Of a stretch of DNA of 13,071 nt, positions 1-7,750 are shown in pieces. The translations under genes and the position numbers were made by a program. Positions within the stretch are counted from its first letter, which is position 1. Each line of letters begins with the position of its first letter. Source of the stretch: JAFDBW01 sp963825575 (GTDB taxonomy: Bacteria > Desulfobacterota > Desulfuromonadia > Desulfuromonadales > BM103); NCBI GenBank assembly GCA_963825575.1, contig CAWGUB010000003.1, forward strand, positions 1-13,071. The letters are read 5' to 3'. A model generated the notes under the pieces. It was not told where the DNA came from, did not search any database, and saw only the letters and a list, made by a program, of their open reading frames with translations.

Positions 1-507
1 GGCACAGCAGGGGTAAACTTTGAACCGATCACCGTCGATGAATATGATTTCCCGATTACCCGTGACGTCAGCCGGCGGGTTTTCACCATTGATGAACTTC
101 TGGCGACAGTGCGAGACGTTGTCGATGGCAAGATTGGTCCGCTCGACTGGGATGTGCGGAAAGCCGCCCTGGAACCACACATAGCTGCCCTCGAAGGCCG
201 TCTTGCCGCCGACCGGATCGTTGATGTTCTCGATGAAGCCGGCTACCGCGAAGGCCCGCCGCCAGCTCCAGGCATGTCAGACCGTTTCAGCGGATGGTCA
301 CAGACACATTTGCGGACTATCGAGAAACGTATCAACATGCGGCGTTCCGGCCATCGCAACAACATCACCCTGCATGACCATCGCTACCCCGGGATAACGG
401 CGGAGGAGATGCTGGCGATGATCGGTCGTTTCGGCAAGCTGCTGAATCGGTTCCATGACATCAAGGTCAAAAAGCATTCACAGCATCTGTACTGGATTTA
501 CAAATAG
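1..507 (+). CDS. Probable surface-carbohydrate biosynthesis protein, C-terminal part (5' cut by window edge)
   Basis: The reading frame is open from base 1 (codon GGC) to a TAG at 505-507, giving the last 168 residues of a longer protein. The fragment is soluble and charged, with no membrane segment. It reads TAGVNFEPI, then DEYDFPITRDVSRRVF, then an EPHIAALEGRLAADRIVDVL helix, and ends in a basic and aromatic tail (KKHSQHLYWIYK). The alternating loop/helix style and the helix rich in AADR resemble the C-termini of long 'surface carbohydrate biosynthesis' proteins found beside nonulosonate genes, but this family assignment is from memory and tentative. A GTG at 109 could be mistaken for the start, but the frame continues upstream with protein-like sequence, so the true start lies outside. 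It is followed after 78 bases by the oxidoreductase gene with no visible terminator, so the two are probably co-transcribed. Confident that it is coding; unsure of its function. Confidence 0.7.
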   Translation, partial: GTAGVNFEPITVDEYDFPITRDVSRRVFTIDELLATVRDVVDGKIGPLDWDVRKAALEPHIAALEGRLAADRIVDVLDEAGYREGPPPAPGMSDRFSGWSQTHLRTIEKRINMRRSGHRNNITLHDHRYPGITAEEMLAMIGRFGKLLNRFHDIKVKKHSQHLYWIYK

Positions 508-576
508 TCGTCATTGACAATCAACGCAAACGGCGGAAGGTCAGAACGGCTTGATCTGCCCGATAATCCTTTTTCT

Positions 577-580
577 GGAG
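577..580 (+). promoter_or_regulatory. Shine-Dalgarno GGAG that fixes the oxidoreductase start
   Basis: GGAG lies 5 bases upstream of the ATG at 586. The longer reading with a TTG start at 514 would add 24 residues with no ribosome site and no family similarity. The Rossmann strand (YNVKIYGAG) begins directly after the ATG at 586, so that start is preferred. Confidence 0.7.
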
Positions 581-585
581 AAACC

Positions 586-1677
586 ATGTACAATGTAAAA
601 ATTTATGGCGCCGGTTCGATCGGCAACCACCTGGCCAACGCCTCGCGACGATTGGGCTGGGACGTTACAATCTGCGATCTGGACCCCGCTGCGTTGCGAC
701 GGACCAGGGAAGAGATTTACCCGGCACGCTACGGCCAGTGGGACGAATCGATCCAGCTCTGTACTGCTGCGGAAGCTCCTTGTGGGGGCTTTGACCTGAT
801 CTTCATCGGCACCCCGCCCGATTCACACATGCGCCTTGCTATCCAGGCCATTGCCGAAAAACCGAAGGCCGTGCTGGTCGAAAAACCACTTTGCACGCCG
901 GAAATGGAGCAGGCTGACGAGCTGTACAGTCTGGCCCGGCAAACCGGCGTCGAGGTATTTGTTGGCTACAACCACGTCGTCAGTTCTGTTGCAGATAAGG
1001 CGGTAGAGCTCATCCCGCACCTGGGGGCGACTGAAACCCTCGACGTTGAATTCCGCGAACATTGGGGCGGGATTTTCACTGCCCACCCCTGGCTCGACGG
1101 GCCACAGGACAGCTACCTGGGCTTCTGGCAGAAAGGCGGCGGCGCCAGCGGTGAACATTCCCACGCCATCAACCTCTGGCAGCATCTGGCCCGCAGCCTT
1201 GGCGCCGGGCGTGTCACCGAAGTTGACGCGAGCCTGGAATACGTCAAAACCAACCTGGTCGACTACGACAAGCTCTGCCTGCTCAACTTGCGTACGGAGA
1301 ACGGTCTAATCGGCCGTGTGGTCCAGGACGTGGTCACCCAGCCATCCCGCAAATGGGGTCGCATTCAGGGCAAGGACGGCTTCGTCGACATCACGATCGG
1401 CAGTGAAGATCGTATCCAGTGGCAGTACGGCGGCAACCCGAAAGAAGAGATGTTGTTCAAGAAAACCCGCCCGGACGACTTCATCGCCGAGCTCAAGCAC
1501 GTTGAAACCGTACTCAATGGTGGACAAGACAAAAGCTCAATTTCACTGGAGTGCGGTCTTGATACAATGCTGATCGTCGCCGCCGCGCACCTTGCAAACA
1601 GTCAGGGCAGACGGGTCCTGATCGACTATGATAAAGGCTACTCTCTCGATGCACTAACGGTCGCAGCGAAACAATAA
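586..1677 (+). CDS. Gfo/Idh/MocA-family NAD(P)-dependent oxidoreductase
   Basis: A 363-residue cytosolic protein of usual length for the family. The N-terminal Rossmann fold shows GAGSIG at residues 8-13, followed after strand 2 by DLD (31-33). An acidic residue there usually favours NAD over NADP. The family's EKP motif is at 99-101 (VLVEKPL), with the catalytic lysine at 100, and GYNH (127-130) follows as in relatives. The C-terminal domain carries GGGASGEHSHAINL (184-197), matching the usual substrate-site Gly/His segment. Members oxidise or reduce a hydroxyl or keto group on sugars, often nucleotide sugars. The gene ends 12 bases before the NeuB-type gene and belongs to the same operon, so it probably helps make or modify the nonulosonate or its precursor. 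The exact substrate cannot be read from sequence. Start chosen at ATG 586 with GGAG upstream. Confidence 0.9.
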   Translation: MYNVKIYGAGSIGNHLANASRRLGWDVTICDLDPAALRRTREEIYPARYGQWDESIQLCTAAEAPCGGFDLIFIGTPPDSHMRLAIQAIAEKPKAVLVEKPLCTPEMEQADELYSLARQTGVEVFVGYNHVVSSVADKAVELIPHLGATETLDVEFREHWGGIFTAHPWLDGPQDSYLGFWQKGGGASGEHSHAINLWQHLARSLGAGRVTEVDASLEYVKTNLVDYDKLCLLNLRTENGLIGRVVQDVVTQPSRKWGRIQGKDGFVDITIGSEDRIQWQYGGNPKEEMLFKKTRPDDFIAELKHVETVLNGGQDKSSISLECGLDTMLIVAAAHLANSQGRRVLIDYDKGYSLDALTVAAKQ

Positions 1678-1689
1678 ACGGAGGATAAT

Positions 1690-3237
1690 GTGAACAAGAA
1701 ATTTGACTTTAGAGATCTCCTGATCCTGGACATGGCCAACAACCACCAGGGTGACGTGGAGCACGGGCTCAATATTGTTCGTTCCTTCGCCAAGGTCGTC
1801 AAGGATCGTAACGCACGCGCCGCACTGAAATTCCAGTTCCGTCAGCTTGACACCTTCATCCACCAGGAGCACCAGAAGAACAGCGAACACAAGCAGGTCC
1901 AGCGCTTTCTGTCGACACGTCTGCCCTGGGACAAATTCCAGAAACTACTCGATGAAGTCCGCGCCCAGGGGCTGGTCACCATGTGCACACCCTTTGACGA
2001 GGCTTCAGTCGACATCATCTGCGATATGGGCTTCGATGTCATCAAGGTCGCAAGCTGTTCAGGCAAAGACTGGCCCCTCCTTGAAAAAGTTGCCGATGCC
2101 GACAAGCCGGTGATTTTTTCCACCGGCGGCCTGACCCTTCGGGACATCGACAACCTGGTCAGCTTCTTCCAGCACCGGGGTGTTCGGTTTGCGATCATGC
2201 ACTGCGTCGCCATCTACCCGACCCCCGACGCGAACATGAACATGCGTCAGATCGCCCTGTTGCGAAACCGCTATCCGGGTATTCATGTCGGCTGGTCTAC
2301 CCACGAATCGCCCGCAGACATGGATCCTGTGCAGTTGGCTGTCGCTCTGGGTGCGGAACTGTTCGAACGCCATGTCGGGATCGCCACGGACGCCTCGCCA
2401 CTGAACGCCTACTCGTCGACCCCGGAACAGATTGGCGATTGGATCGACGCCAAACAGAGAGCCCAGATCCTCTGTGGGCCAAAGGAACGCCAGCCGGCTT
2501 CCGAAGCTGAACAGAGCGCCATCGATGGCCTGAAACGGGGCGTCTATGCAAAAAGCAAACTCCGCAAAGGGGCCGTGATTGCCTATGACCAGGTTTACTT
2601 CGCCATCCCTTACATTGACGGACAGCTTGATAGCGGCAATTTCAAGTCGGGCATCGTCAGCAAGAGCGATGTCGTCGCAAACAAGCCGGTTTTTGAAGAC
2701 AAGGTCGCCCTTCCTGGCTCTGAAGATGAGTTGGTGATCAAGCACGCCGTCCACGAGGTCAAAGCGATGCTCAACGAGGCGAGAATTCACCTCGGCCCGG
2801 AGTTCAAGGTCGAATACTCGCATCATTACGGGATCCCGAAGTTCCTTGAAACCGGCGCTGTGCTGATCGAATGCGTCACCCGTGACTACTGCAAGAAACT
2901 TGTCGTGCAACTGCCCGGCCAGAAGCATCCCTCCCACTATCACGCTCTGAAAGAAGAGACCTTCCAGGTCCTTTACGGACAACTGGAATGCACGGTAGAC
3001 GGACATCATCGGACCCTTGTACCCGGTGAAAGCGTGGTTGTCATGCCAGGTGTCTGGCACTCGTTCGGCACCGAAAGCGGCGTGATATTCGAGGAGATTT
3101 CCAGCCGTGATCATGACAATGACTCTTTCTACGAGGACAAGAGCATCAACAAACTGTCCAGAGCAGAGAGAAAGACCGTTGTCGACCACTGGGGACGTTT
3201 TCAGCTCAAGGCCATGGCAGGTCAGACCAAAGCCTGA
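1690..3237 (+). CDS. NeuB-family nonulosonate synthase fused to a D-lyxose-isomerase-like cupin
   Basis: A 515-residue protein that starts at GTG with a strong GGAGG 5 bases upstream (1680-1684). Residues 1 to about 265 form the NeuB TIM barrel: ANNHQGD (16-22) near the start, HCVAIYPTP (171-179), GWSTHE with His205 and ELFERHV with His228. The last two match the pair of metal-binding histidines of sialic acid synthases. Residues about 280-335 resemble the SAF/antifreeze-like lid (RGVYAKSKLRKGAVI). Typical NeuB proteins stop near 345 residues. Here a further 170 residues follow, with cupin motif 1 (HYH at 416-418, Glu422, Gly430) and motif 2 (Pro453, His457), so the metal ligands are complete. 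The wording around it (RDYCKKLVVQLPGQKHPSHY, EEISSRDHDNDSFYED) resembles D-lyxose ketol-isomerase. The barrel should condense phosphoenolpyruvate with an N-acyl mannosamine-type sugar, mannose-6-phosphate or a related sugar. The cupin role is unproven: an isomerase supplying substrate, or a binding domain. Confidence 0.9.
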   Translation: MNKKFDFRDLLILDMANNHQGDVEHGLNIVRSFAKVVKDRNARAALKFQFRQLDTFIHQEHQKNSEHKQVQRFLSTRLPWDKFQKLLDEVRAQGLVTMCTPFDEASVDIICDMGFDVIKVASCSGKDWPLLEKVADADKPVIFSTGGLTLRDIDNLVSFFQHRGVRFAIMHCVAIYPTPDANMNMRQIALLRNRYPGIHVGWSTHESPADMDPVQLAVALGAELFERHVGIATDASPLNAYSSTPEQIGDWIDAKQRAQILCGPKERQPASEAEQSAIDGLKRGVYAKSKLRKGAVIAYDQVYFAIPYIDGQLDSGNFKSGIVSKSDVVANKPVFEDKVALPGSEDELVIKHAVHEVKAMLNEARIHLGPEFKVEYSHHYGIPKFLETGAVLIECVTRDYCKKLVVQLPGQKHPSHYHALKEETFQVLYGQLECTVDGHHRTLVPGESVVVMPGVWHSFGTESGVIFEEISSRDHDNDSFYEDKSINKLSRAERKTVVDHWGRFQLKAMAGQTKA

Positions 3238-3252
3238 GTCGGGATAGCTGGT

Positions 3253-3927
3253 ATGATCAAATGCGTCGTCTTCGATTTTGATGGCACCCTGGTCGACTCC
3301 AACGAGATCAAAAGAGAAGCCTTCTTTGCGATTGCTCGTCCCTGGGACTCTTCCGGAGAGGTTGTTGCAGCGGTTTTCGAGCGCTGGCCTGGAGCCAATC
3401 GCTACGAAAAAACCCGCAGGATTGCTGAAGATCTGATCGACAGGAGGCTCTTGCCGACCGACTCCACGCTGGAGGATTGGGCCGCGCGCCTGGCCGACGA
3501 CTACACCGCAAGGTGTGAAGCAGCCATCGCCCGGTGCGCAGAGATGCCCGGTGCGACGGCGGTTCTGGAAAAGCTTTCCGGAACGGGCCTACTCTTGTTC
3601 GTCAACTCAGCCACGCCGGTCTTTCCCCTTCAACGCTTGACGAAGTTACGTAACTGGGATCATTTCTTCCACTCAGTCTATGGCGCAGAAGCGACCAAAG
3701 CCGAGAACCTCCTGAGCATTGCCAAGGCATCGGGAGCAGAATGCACCGAAATGGTTCATGTCGGTGATCAGCTTGATGACCAGAGAGGCGCTGAACAATT
3801 TGGCTGCCACTTCGTGGCCATGACGGCAGGCATGGCCAAATCAACAGTCAGGAACAGCCCTCTGCGCATAGAGGATCTGCGGGATCTGCCGGCCCTGCTG
3901 GACGGAATCTCCCGGGAGGCATCATGA
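3253..3927 (+). CDS. HAD-superfamily sugar phosphatase, probable nonulosonate-9-phosphatase
   Basis: A 224-residue haloacid-dehalogenase-type hydrolase with all four motifs. Motif I is FDFDGTLVDS with nucleophile Asp8 and acid/base Asp10, motif II is Ser119 in VNSAT, motif III is Lys149 in TKAEN, and motif IV is GDQLDD with Asp172, Asp175 and Asp176. The helical insert between motifs I and II fits a C1 cap, as in phosphoglycolate or beta-phosphoglucomutase-like members. It starts 15 bases after the NeuB-cupin stop, and its last four bases overlap the NeuA start, so the three are almost certainly co-translated. That position suggests it removes phosphate from a 9-phosphorylated nonulosonate made by the upstream synthase, as in the KDN pathway, where synthase, HAD phosphatase and cytidylyltransferase act in turn. 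Substrate is inferred from context; the phosphatase fold is clear. Confidence 0.88.
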   Translation: MIKCVVFDFDGTLVDSNEIKREAFFAIARPWDSSGEVVAAVFERWPGANRYEKTRRIAEDLIDRRLLPTDSTLEDWAARLADDYTARCEAAIARCAEMPGATAVLEKLSGTGLLLFVNSATPVFPLQRLTKLRNWDHFFHSVYGAEATKAENLLSIAKASGAECTEMVHVGDQLDDQRGAEQFGCHFVAMTAGMAKSTVRNSPLRIEDLRDLPALLDGISREAS

Positions 3928-4637
3928 TCGACGGACAACGCATCCTCGTGGTCTGCCCGGCACGCGGCGGCAGCAAGGGCATCCCACTGAAAAACCTGCA
4001 GCCTTTTCTCGGCGTCCCGCTGGTCGCACGTGTAGGCCACCTGGTCGCTGAGATCCCTGCCATTGACCGGGCGATCGTCTCGACTGATTCGCAGGAGATT
4101 GCCGAAGTGGCCAGAGAATCCGGGCTCGATGTGCCGTTTTACCGCCCGGAAGAGCTGTCCGGCGACCGGATCTCCGACCTGGAGGTTTTATCTCATGCGC
4201 TGCTTGAAATGGAGAGGCTGGACGGAGTGACCTACGACATTGTTGTCATGTTGCAGCCAACCTCCCCCTTGAGACGTACGGAACATGTACGTGACACGAT
4301 CCAGATGCTGATTGACGGCGATTGGGACGCGGTCTGGACAGTCTCCGAAACCGACTCCAAGAATCATCCCCTGAAGCAGCTGACTGTCAGCGACGACCGT
4401 CTCGACTACTATGACCAGTCCGGCAAGCAGATCATCGCACGACAGCAGCTGGTCCCTGTGTATCACCGCAACGGTGTTGCCTACGCAATCAGGCGCAACT
4501 GTCTGTTGGACCAAAAGAGCATCAAGGGTGAGCGTACCGGCGCACTTGTGCTGGAGGGGAACCTGGTGAGTATCGATACTTACTGGGATTTGGAGTTGGC
4601 GGAATATATCTATTCGAAGCAGCAAAACAAGGCGTGA
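3924..4637 (+). CDS. neuA: CMP-nonulosonate synthetase (acylneuraminate cytidylyltransferase)
   Basis: A 237-residue cytosolic enzyme of standard single-domain NeuA length. The nucleotide-binding loop CPARGGSKGIPLKN lies at residues 11-24, STDS at 53-56, the highly conserved QPTSPLR at 111-117, and the C-terminal IDTYWDLELAE at 217-227, all in the expected order. It transfers CMP from CTP to a nonulosonic acid (Neu5Ac, KDN, legionaminate or related), giving the donor used by the transferases of the locus. Family membership is firm; which acid it prefers is not visible. The start ATG shares an ATGA with the phosphatase stop, and GGGAGG sits at 3914-3919, showing translational coupling. It is the last gene of the GC-rich cassette. 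Base composition drops in the gene that begins only 3 bases after its stop. Confidence 0.93.
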   Translation: MIDGQRILVVCPARGGSKGIPLKNLQPFLGVPLVARVGHLVAEIPAIDRAIVSTDSQEIAEVARESGLDVPFYRPEELSGDRISDLEVLSHALLEMERLDGVTYDIVVMLQPTSPLRRTEHVRDTIQMLIDGDWDAVWTVSETDSKNHPLKQLTVSDDRLDYYDQSGKQIIARQQLVPVYHRNGVAYAIRRNCLLDQKSIKGERTGALVLEGNLVSIDTYWDLELAEYIYSKQQNKA

Positions 4638-4640
4638 TAA

Positions 4641-5630
4641 ATGCAATTTTCTCGGGAGAATTTTACAACCTATCCTTGTCTTGTTTGCGGACACGAGGAA
4701 TTTAATCACCTGCTCGACTTGATTGACAGGCATCGTCTACCCGTTTCGTTGAGCGTCTGCCAGAGATGTGGGCTTCGACAACTGAATCCCAGGATTGATG
4801 ATGCGGGGCTGGAACAATTCTACTCGTCAGAATATTACAAACTCTATTCAATGGACAAAAGAGCCAAAACTGACAAGTGGGTCAAGAGGAAGAAACGTAT
4901 TGCCTCAGGTATTCTGGACGCGGTTGAAAAGCATCGGCCCCTAAATGGCCTCAGGTTATTAGATATTGGCTGCGGTCATGGCTTCCTCATCACGGAAGCC
5001 AGGAATCGTGGGGCGTTGGTCTCTGGCATCGAACCTTCGACCAAACATGCGGCAAGACTCAGCGAGAACGGGTTCGACGTATTTACCGGAACTCTGGAGC
5101 AGTTCGTATCGGAGCAACGGGATCATTATGACATAGTCACAAGTTCACACGTCCTCGAACATAGCAGCAATCCTGGTCAGTTCCTGAAATATGCAAGCGG
5201 TCTTTTGGCCCAGGACGGACTTATGTGTGCTGAGGTCCCTAATGCCGACTGGCAAACTATTTATGGTTTGCATCCTGTGTCAATACATACTGCCCACCTT
5301 TGTTATCACACAGAGCATACTCTCAGGGCCCTTTTCGAGATTTCCGGATTGAAAGTTCTGTCAACGACTTATGGCCTCAATGGCGGATCTGTCCGGGCCA
5401 TCAGCGTCCCTGGGAAGGTAGAACCGCTGGAGGGAATGGAACTCGATGATGCTGTGAAGGTCCATTGTGCAACGCTGCGTGCGTTCAGGAGACATACCGC
5501 GGCCTGGCCCGTTAAGAACTTCTGGTATGTGATAAGAATGGCTCGCAAGGGTATGGTCAAGCTACGCTTCAAACAAATGCACAAAGCAAGTAGAGATAAC
5601 TTCTCGACACAGGAAACAAATGACATCTAA
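4641..5630 (+). CDS. Zinc-ribbon class I SAM-dependent methyltransferase
   Basis: A 329-residue protein. Residues 13-43 hold two CxxC knuckles (Cys13/Cys16 and Cys40/Cys43) typical of a zinc-ribbon head found on many sugar methyltransferases. The SAM-binding core begins with LLDIGCGHGF (106-115), continues with GIEPS (129-133) and shows SSHVLEHSSNP (168-178) in the motif III/IV region. It lacks the extra C-terminal domain of the longer (about 400-residue) deoxysugar C-methyltransferases, so an O-methyltransferase acting on a glycan or nucleotide sugar is more likely, though this is inference. It starts 3 bases after the neuA stop, with AAGG at 4629-4632, so it is in the same transcript. Its DNA is noticeably AT-richer and uses more A/T-ending codons than the genes before it, which suggests a different origin. 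Confidence 0.85.
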   Translation: MQFSRENFTTYPCLVCGHEEFNHLLDLIDRHRLPVSLSVCQRCGLRQLNPRIDDAGLEQFYSSEYYKLYSMDKRAKTDKWVKRKKRIASGILDAVEKHRPLNGLRLLDIGCGHGFLITEARNRGALVSGIEPSTKHAARLSENGFDVFTGTLEQFVSEQRDHYDIVTSSHVLEHSSNPGQFLKYASGLLAQDGLMCAEVPNADWQTIYGLHPVSIHTAHLCYHTEHTLRALFEISGLKVLSTTYGLNGGSVRAISVPGKVEPLEGMELDDAVKVHCATLRAFRRHTAAWPVKNFWYVIRMARKGMVKLRFKQMHKASRDNFSTQETNDI

Positions 5631-5632
5631 TA

Positions 5633-6958
5633 TTGACAGAAGAAAACCCTGCATATTTAAACATTATGCATCTAAAGAAACATAAGCACTCAGACCCCTC
5701 TACTGGCAAACACGAGTCGTTCAAACCCAATTGGCAAAGGCACTGTCCCAATAAAAGGCGCAAGTTGTTTTATAATTTAAAAAAAATCTTGGCCTGCTTC
5801 TATGCAGGAACGTTAACAATACTTGCCCCACTCTACAGGCTTGTTTTCAATATCACCAACAAGGCGCCTCAAGGAGAGGACCGCAAAAGGATTGCCCTCC
5901 TTGTCAGCAGGCCACAAGATGTTGATCTCCTTATTGGCCTAAACTGAAAATGCCCGCTCCCGAGACACTCTTTCCCTCTTCTTCTGGGTGACAAAAAATT
6001 GCGCCAGAAAATATCCAGAAGCCCTTCGCAAACTTGAAGAAAAAAATGCTGTCGTTGAGCAAGTCGTTAACTTCATCCACTTAAGTAGAATTTTAAACAA
6101 GCTCATGAGGATCGATGCCTTTTTGTCAACAGTGGAGTCGACCACTGCCAAAGGCAAACTGCCTTACATGATCACCAGGCTGGCCAACGCAGCGAACGTC
6201 CCAACCTATACACTGCAACATGGCTTTGAGAATGTCGGTTTGAGTTATTGTGATGAGGCACACGGTCCTGATGTCAAGTTTGCGGCTAAAACCGTTCTTA
6301 CCTGGGGGCCAACGAATGAACTACCTTCCTGGGTCGCAAAAGAGACCCGAGACAAATCTATTGCGGTAGGTTGTCCGAACATCCTTCTTGCTTCCGATAA
6401 TGATCCGACAGTAAAAACAGGGGAACTCCCAATCATTGCAGTTTTTGACAACCTTCACTGGGACCGTTTTGATCAGGAATATATCTCAACTTTTCTGAAC
6501 CACCTGGAAGAGGTTTCTGAAGAACGAACAAGTTTTCGTTTCATTTTGAAGTCTCATCCTGCCTCAGCCAGAACCAGAAGTAGTGAACTTAAGAATAGAC
6601 TGTGCGCTATGAAAAGAGTAGTTGTTGCCGACATGTCTGACGAGGAACAAGCAACCTTCTTGACGACCCCTTCGCTTTGTCCCGTGCGTTGGGTGTGATT
6701 ACAACCCCATCAACCATTGCGCTGGACGGAGCCTTGTCTGGAGTTCCGGTAGCCATAACCAGATATGGCCTAAATCTTGACTACTACTCCCCACTTAAGA
6801 GGCTTGACGATCTTGAGGATTGGCACTGCTTCCTTGACGGCCTTACTGAGAGCCACACCTACAAAATTCTGAAACTGAACGGCGAACGGTTTTTGAAGCG
6901 GGTAATTGTCCCTGGGGACCCTGCCGAAAAAATACTCGACTTGATGGCCGGAGATTAA
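5633..6958 (+). pseudogene. GT-B-like glycosyl/glycerophosphate transferase, broken by two frameshifts
   Basis: Three adjoining frames make one protein of about 441 residues. The first piece (5633-5941, TTG start or ATG 5666) has a basic N-terminus, a hydrophobic stretch (KILACFYAGTLTILAPLYRL) and ends DVDLLIGL before a premature stop at 5945. Dropping one A from the AAA at 5941-5943 joins it to TENARSRDTLSLFFW in the next frame. That piece contains YTLQHGFENVG, a QHG motif seen in CDP-glycerol-type and related transferases, and FRFILKSHPAS. Near 6656 one missing base shifts it back to LLDDPFALSRALGV, and the C-terminal nucleotide-binding-like part TTPSTIALDGALSGVPV runs to TAA at 6956. Both shifts are single bases of opposite sign at short repeats, and the rest is clean, so they are either recent mutations or sequencing errors. 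It lies just after the methyltransferase and probably transfers a sugar of this glycan. Substrate is unknown. Confidence 0.7.
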
Positions 6959-6962
6959 GTGA

Positions 6963-6978
6963 CAATGATGTGTCATTG
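6963..6978. terminator. Weak hairpin between convergent genes
   Basis: CAATGA, a four-base TGTG loop and TCATTG form a perfect 6-bp stem within the 27 bases separating the two converging stop codons. It has no T-run and a low-GC stem, so it is at best a weak bidirectional terminator and may be chance. Confidence 0.2.
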
Positions 6979-6985
6979 AACCTCA

Positions 6986-7750
6986 CTAGCGAATATTTCG
7001 TACAGTTGCAGTGACAACGATAGTATCTCTCAGAAAAGGGTGTTTTTTTTGTAGACGACGTCTATTCCAGGACTTAAAACCCCGCGTCTTAGGGTTTTTC
7101 AACGGCTTATGGCGAACCAAGTAGATATCGTCAATTTCATATCCTGCCTCTGTCAAGACCTTGGCAATGGAAAAAGGTGAGAACCAGTACCTGTGATCTG
7201 AATTTATTCTCTCCTGATCATTTCTTGAATCTCTGTAATTTCGCTCACGCAAAGCATTGGGAACCGTCACAATCATGCTTCTAACGCCATGAGGAAAATG
7301 TTTTTGCCGCAGGGTGGTCAGAAAGCCCACCGGATTATCAACATGTTCAAGAATTTCCCCAAGCAAGAGAAAGTCAAAGGGTTGTTCGGCAGCAAGAGGG
7401 AGAGCCTCACAGGTAAGGTCACAACAAAATACATCCTCAACCCCCAGTGTTTTCTTCATGAAAAGAATCTCTTCATCATTGATATCAATACCCACACATT
7501 GATGTGCTACATTTGAAAGTCTACCGTGTAGCCAAGTCCCCCGGGCAGACTCCCGTTCGATCAAAGCGGCTGAATGGTCAACACAGCCGACATGCACGAT
7601 TTTTTTGTCCCCAACAAGACGCTCTAAAAGGCTTATCCGATCAATTGTGCCACGATCCGCTGGATCATCTGTGGATATTAATTTCAGACAGTAATCATCA
7701 TCAAAACGGCTTCCATTCAGGAAGGGAATACTTTCAGGAAAGAGCTTCAT
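6986..7750 (-). CDS. Class I SAM-dependent methyltransferase
   Basis: A 254-residue protein. The SAM-binding region reads IVHVGCVDHS (51-60), a variant of the usual GxGxG loop, followed by GIDIN (87-91) at the end of strand 2 and LLLGEILEHVDNP (128-140), the usual region after motif III. SDHRYWFSPFSIAKVL (184-199) matches the H-x-W-F-S segment common in polysaccharide-locus methyltransferases. The C-terminus is basic (RRRLQKKH). The start at ATG 7750 is preferred over TTG 7756 because AGAGGA sits 7 bases upstream of the ATG. The start lies inside the end of the PLD-GT4 gene, overlapping by 17 bases, so the two are translated together. It probably methylates the sugar or lipid-linked product handled by that fusion protein. 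Target is not known. Confidence 0.83.
   Translation of the reverse strand: MKLFPESIPFLNGSRFDDDYCLKLISTDDPADRGTIDRISLLERLVGDKKIVHVGCVDHSAALIERESARGTWLHGRLSNVAHQCVGIDINDEEILFMKKTLGVEDVFCCDLTCEALPLAAEQPFDFLLLGEILEHVDNPVGFLTTLRQKHFPHGVRSMIVTVPNALRERNYRDSRNDQERINSDHRYWFSPFSIAKVLTEAGYEIDDIYLVRHKPLKNPKTRGFKSWNRRRLQKKHPFLRDTIVVTATVRNIR

Noticed and set aside
514..519. Perfect TTGACA that could be a -35 box before the oxidoreductase gene
   Set aside because: No -10-like hexamer occurs 16-18 bases downstream; the genes are closely spaced and probably share an upstream promoter.
2059..3189. A 376-codon open frame on the minus strand across the NeuB-cupin gene
   Set aside because: It is fully antisense to a clear enzyme, has no family-like motifs, and long mirror frames are common opposite GC-rich codons.
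4188..4733. A 181-codon minus-strand frame spanning the neuA end and the methyltransferase start
   Set aside because: It is antisense to two well-supported genes, has no ribosome site and no recognisable motif.
6963..6978. The convergent-gene hairpin as a strong intrinsic terminator
   Set aside because: The stem is six pairs, AT-rich and without a T-run, so it is kept only as a weak feature and not as a finding.
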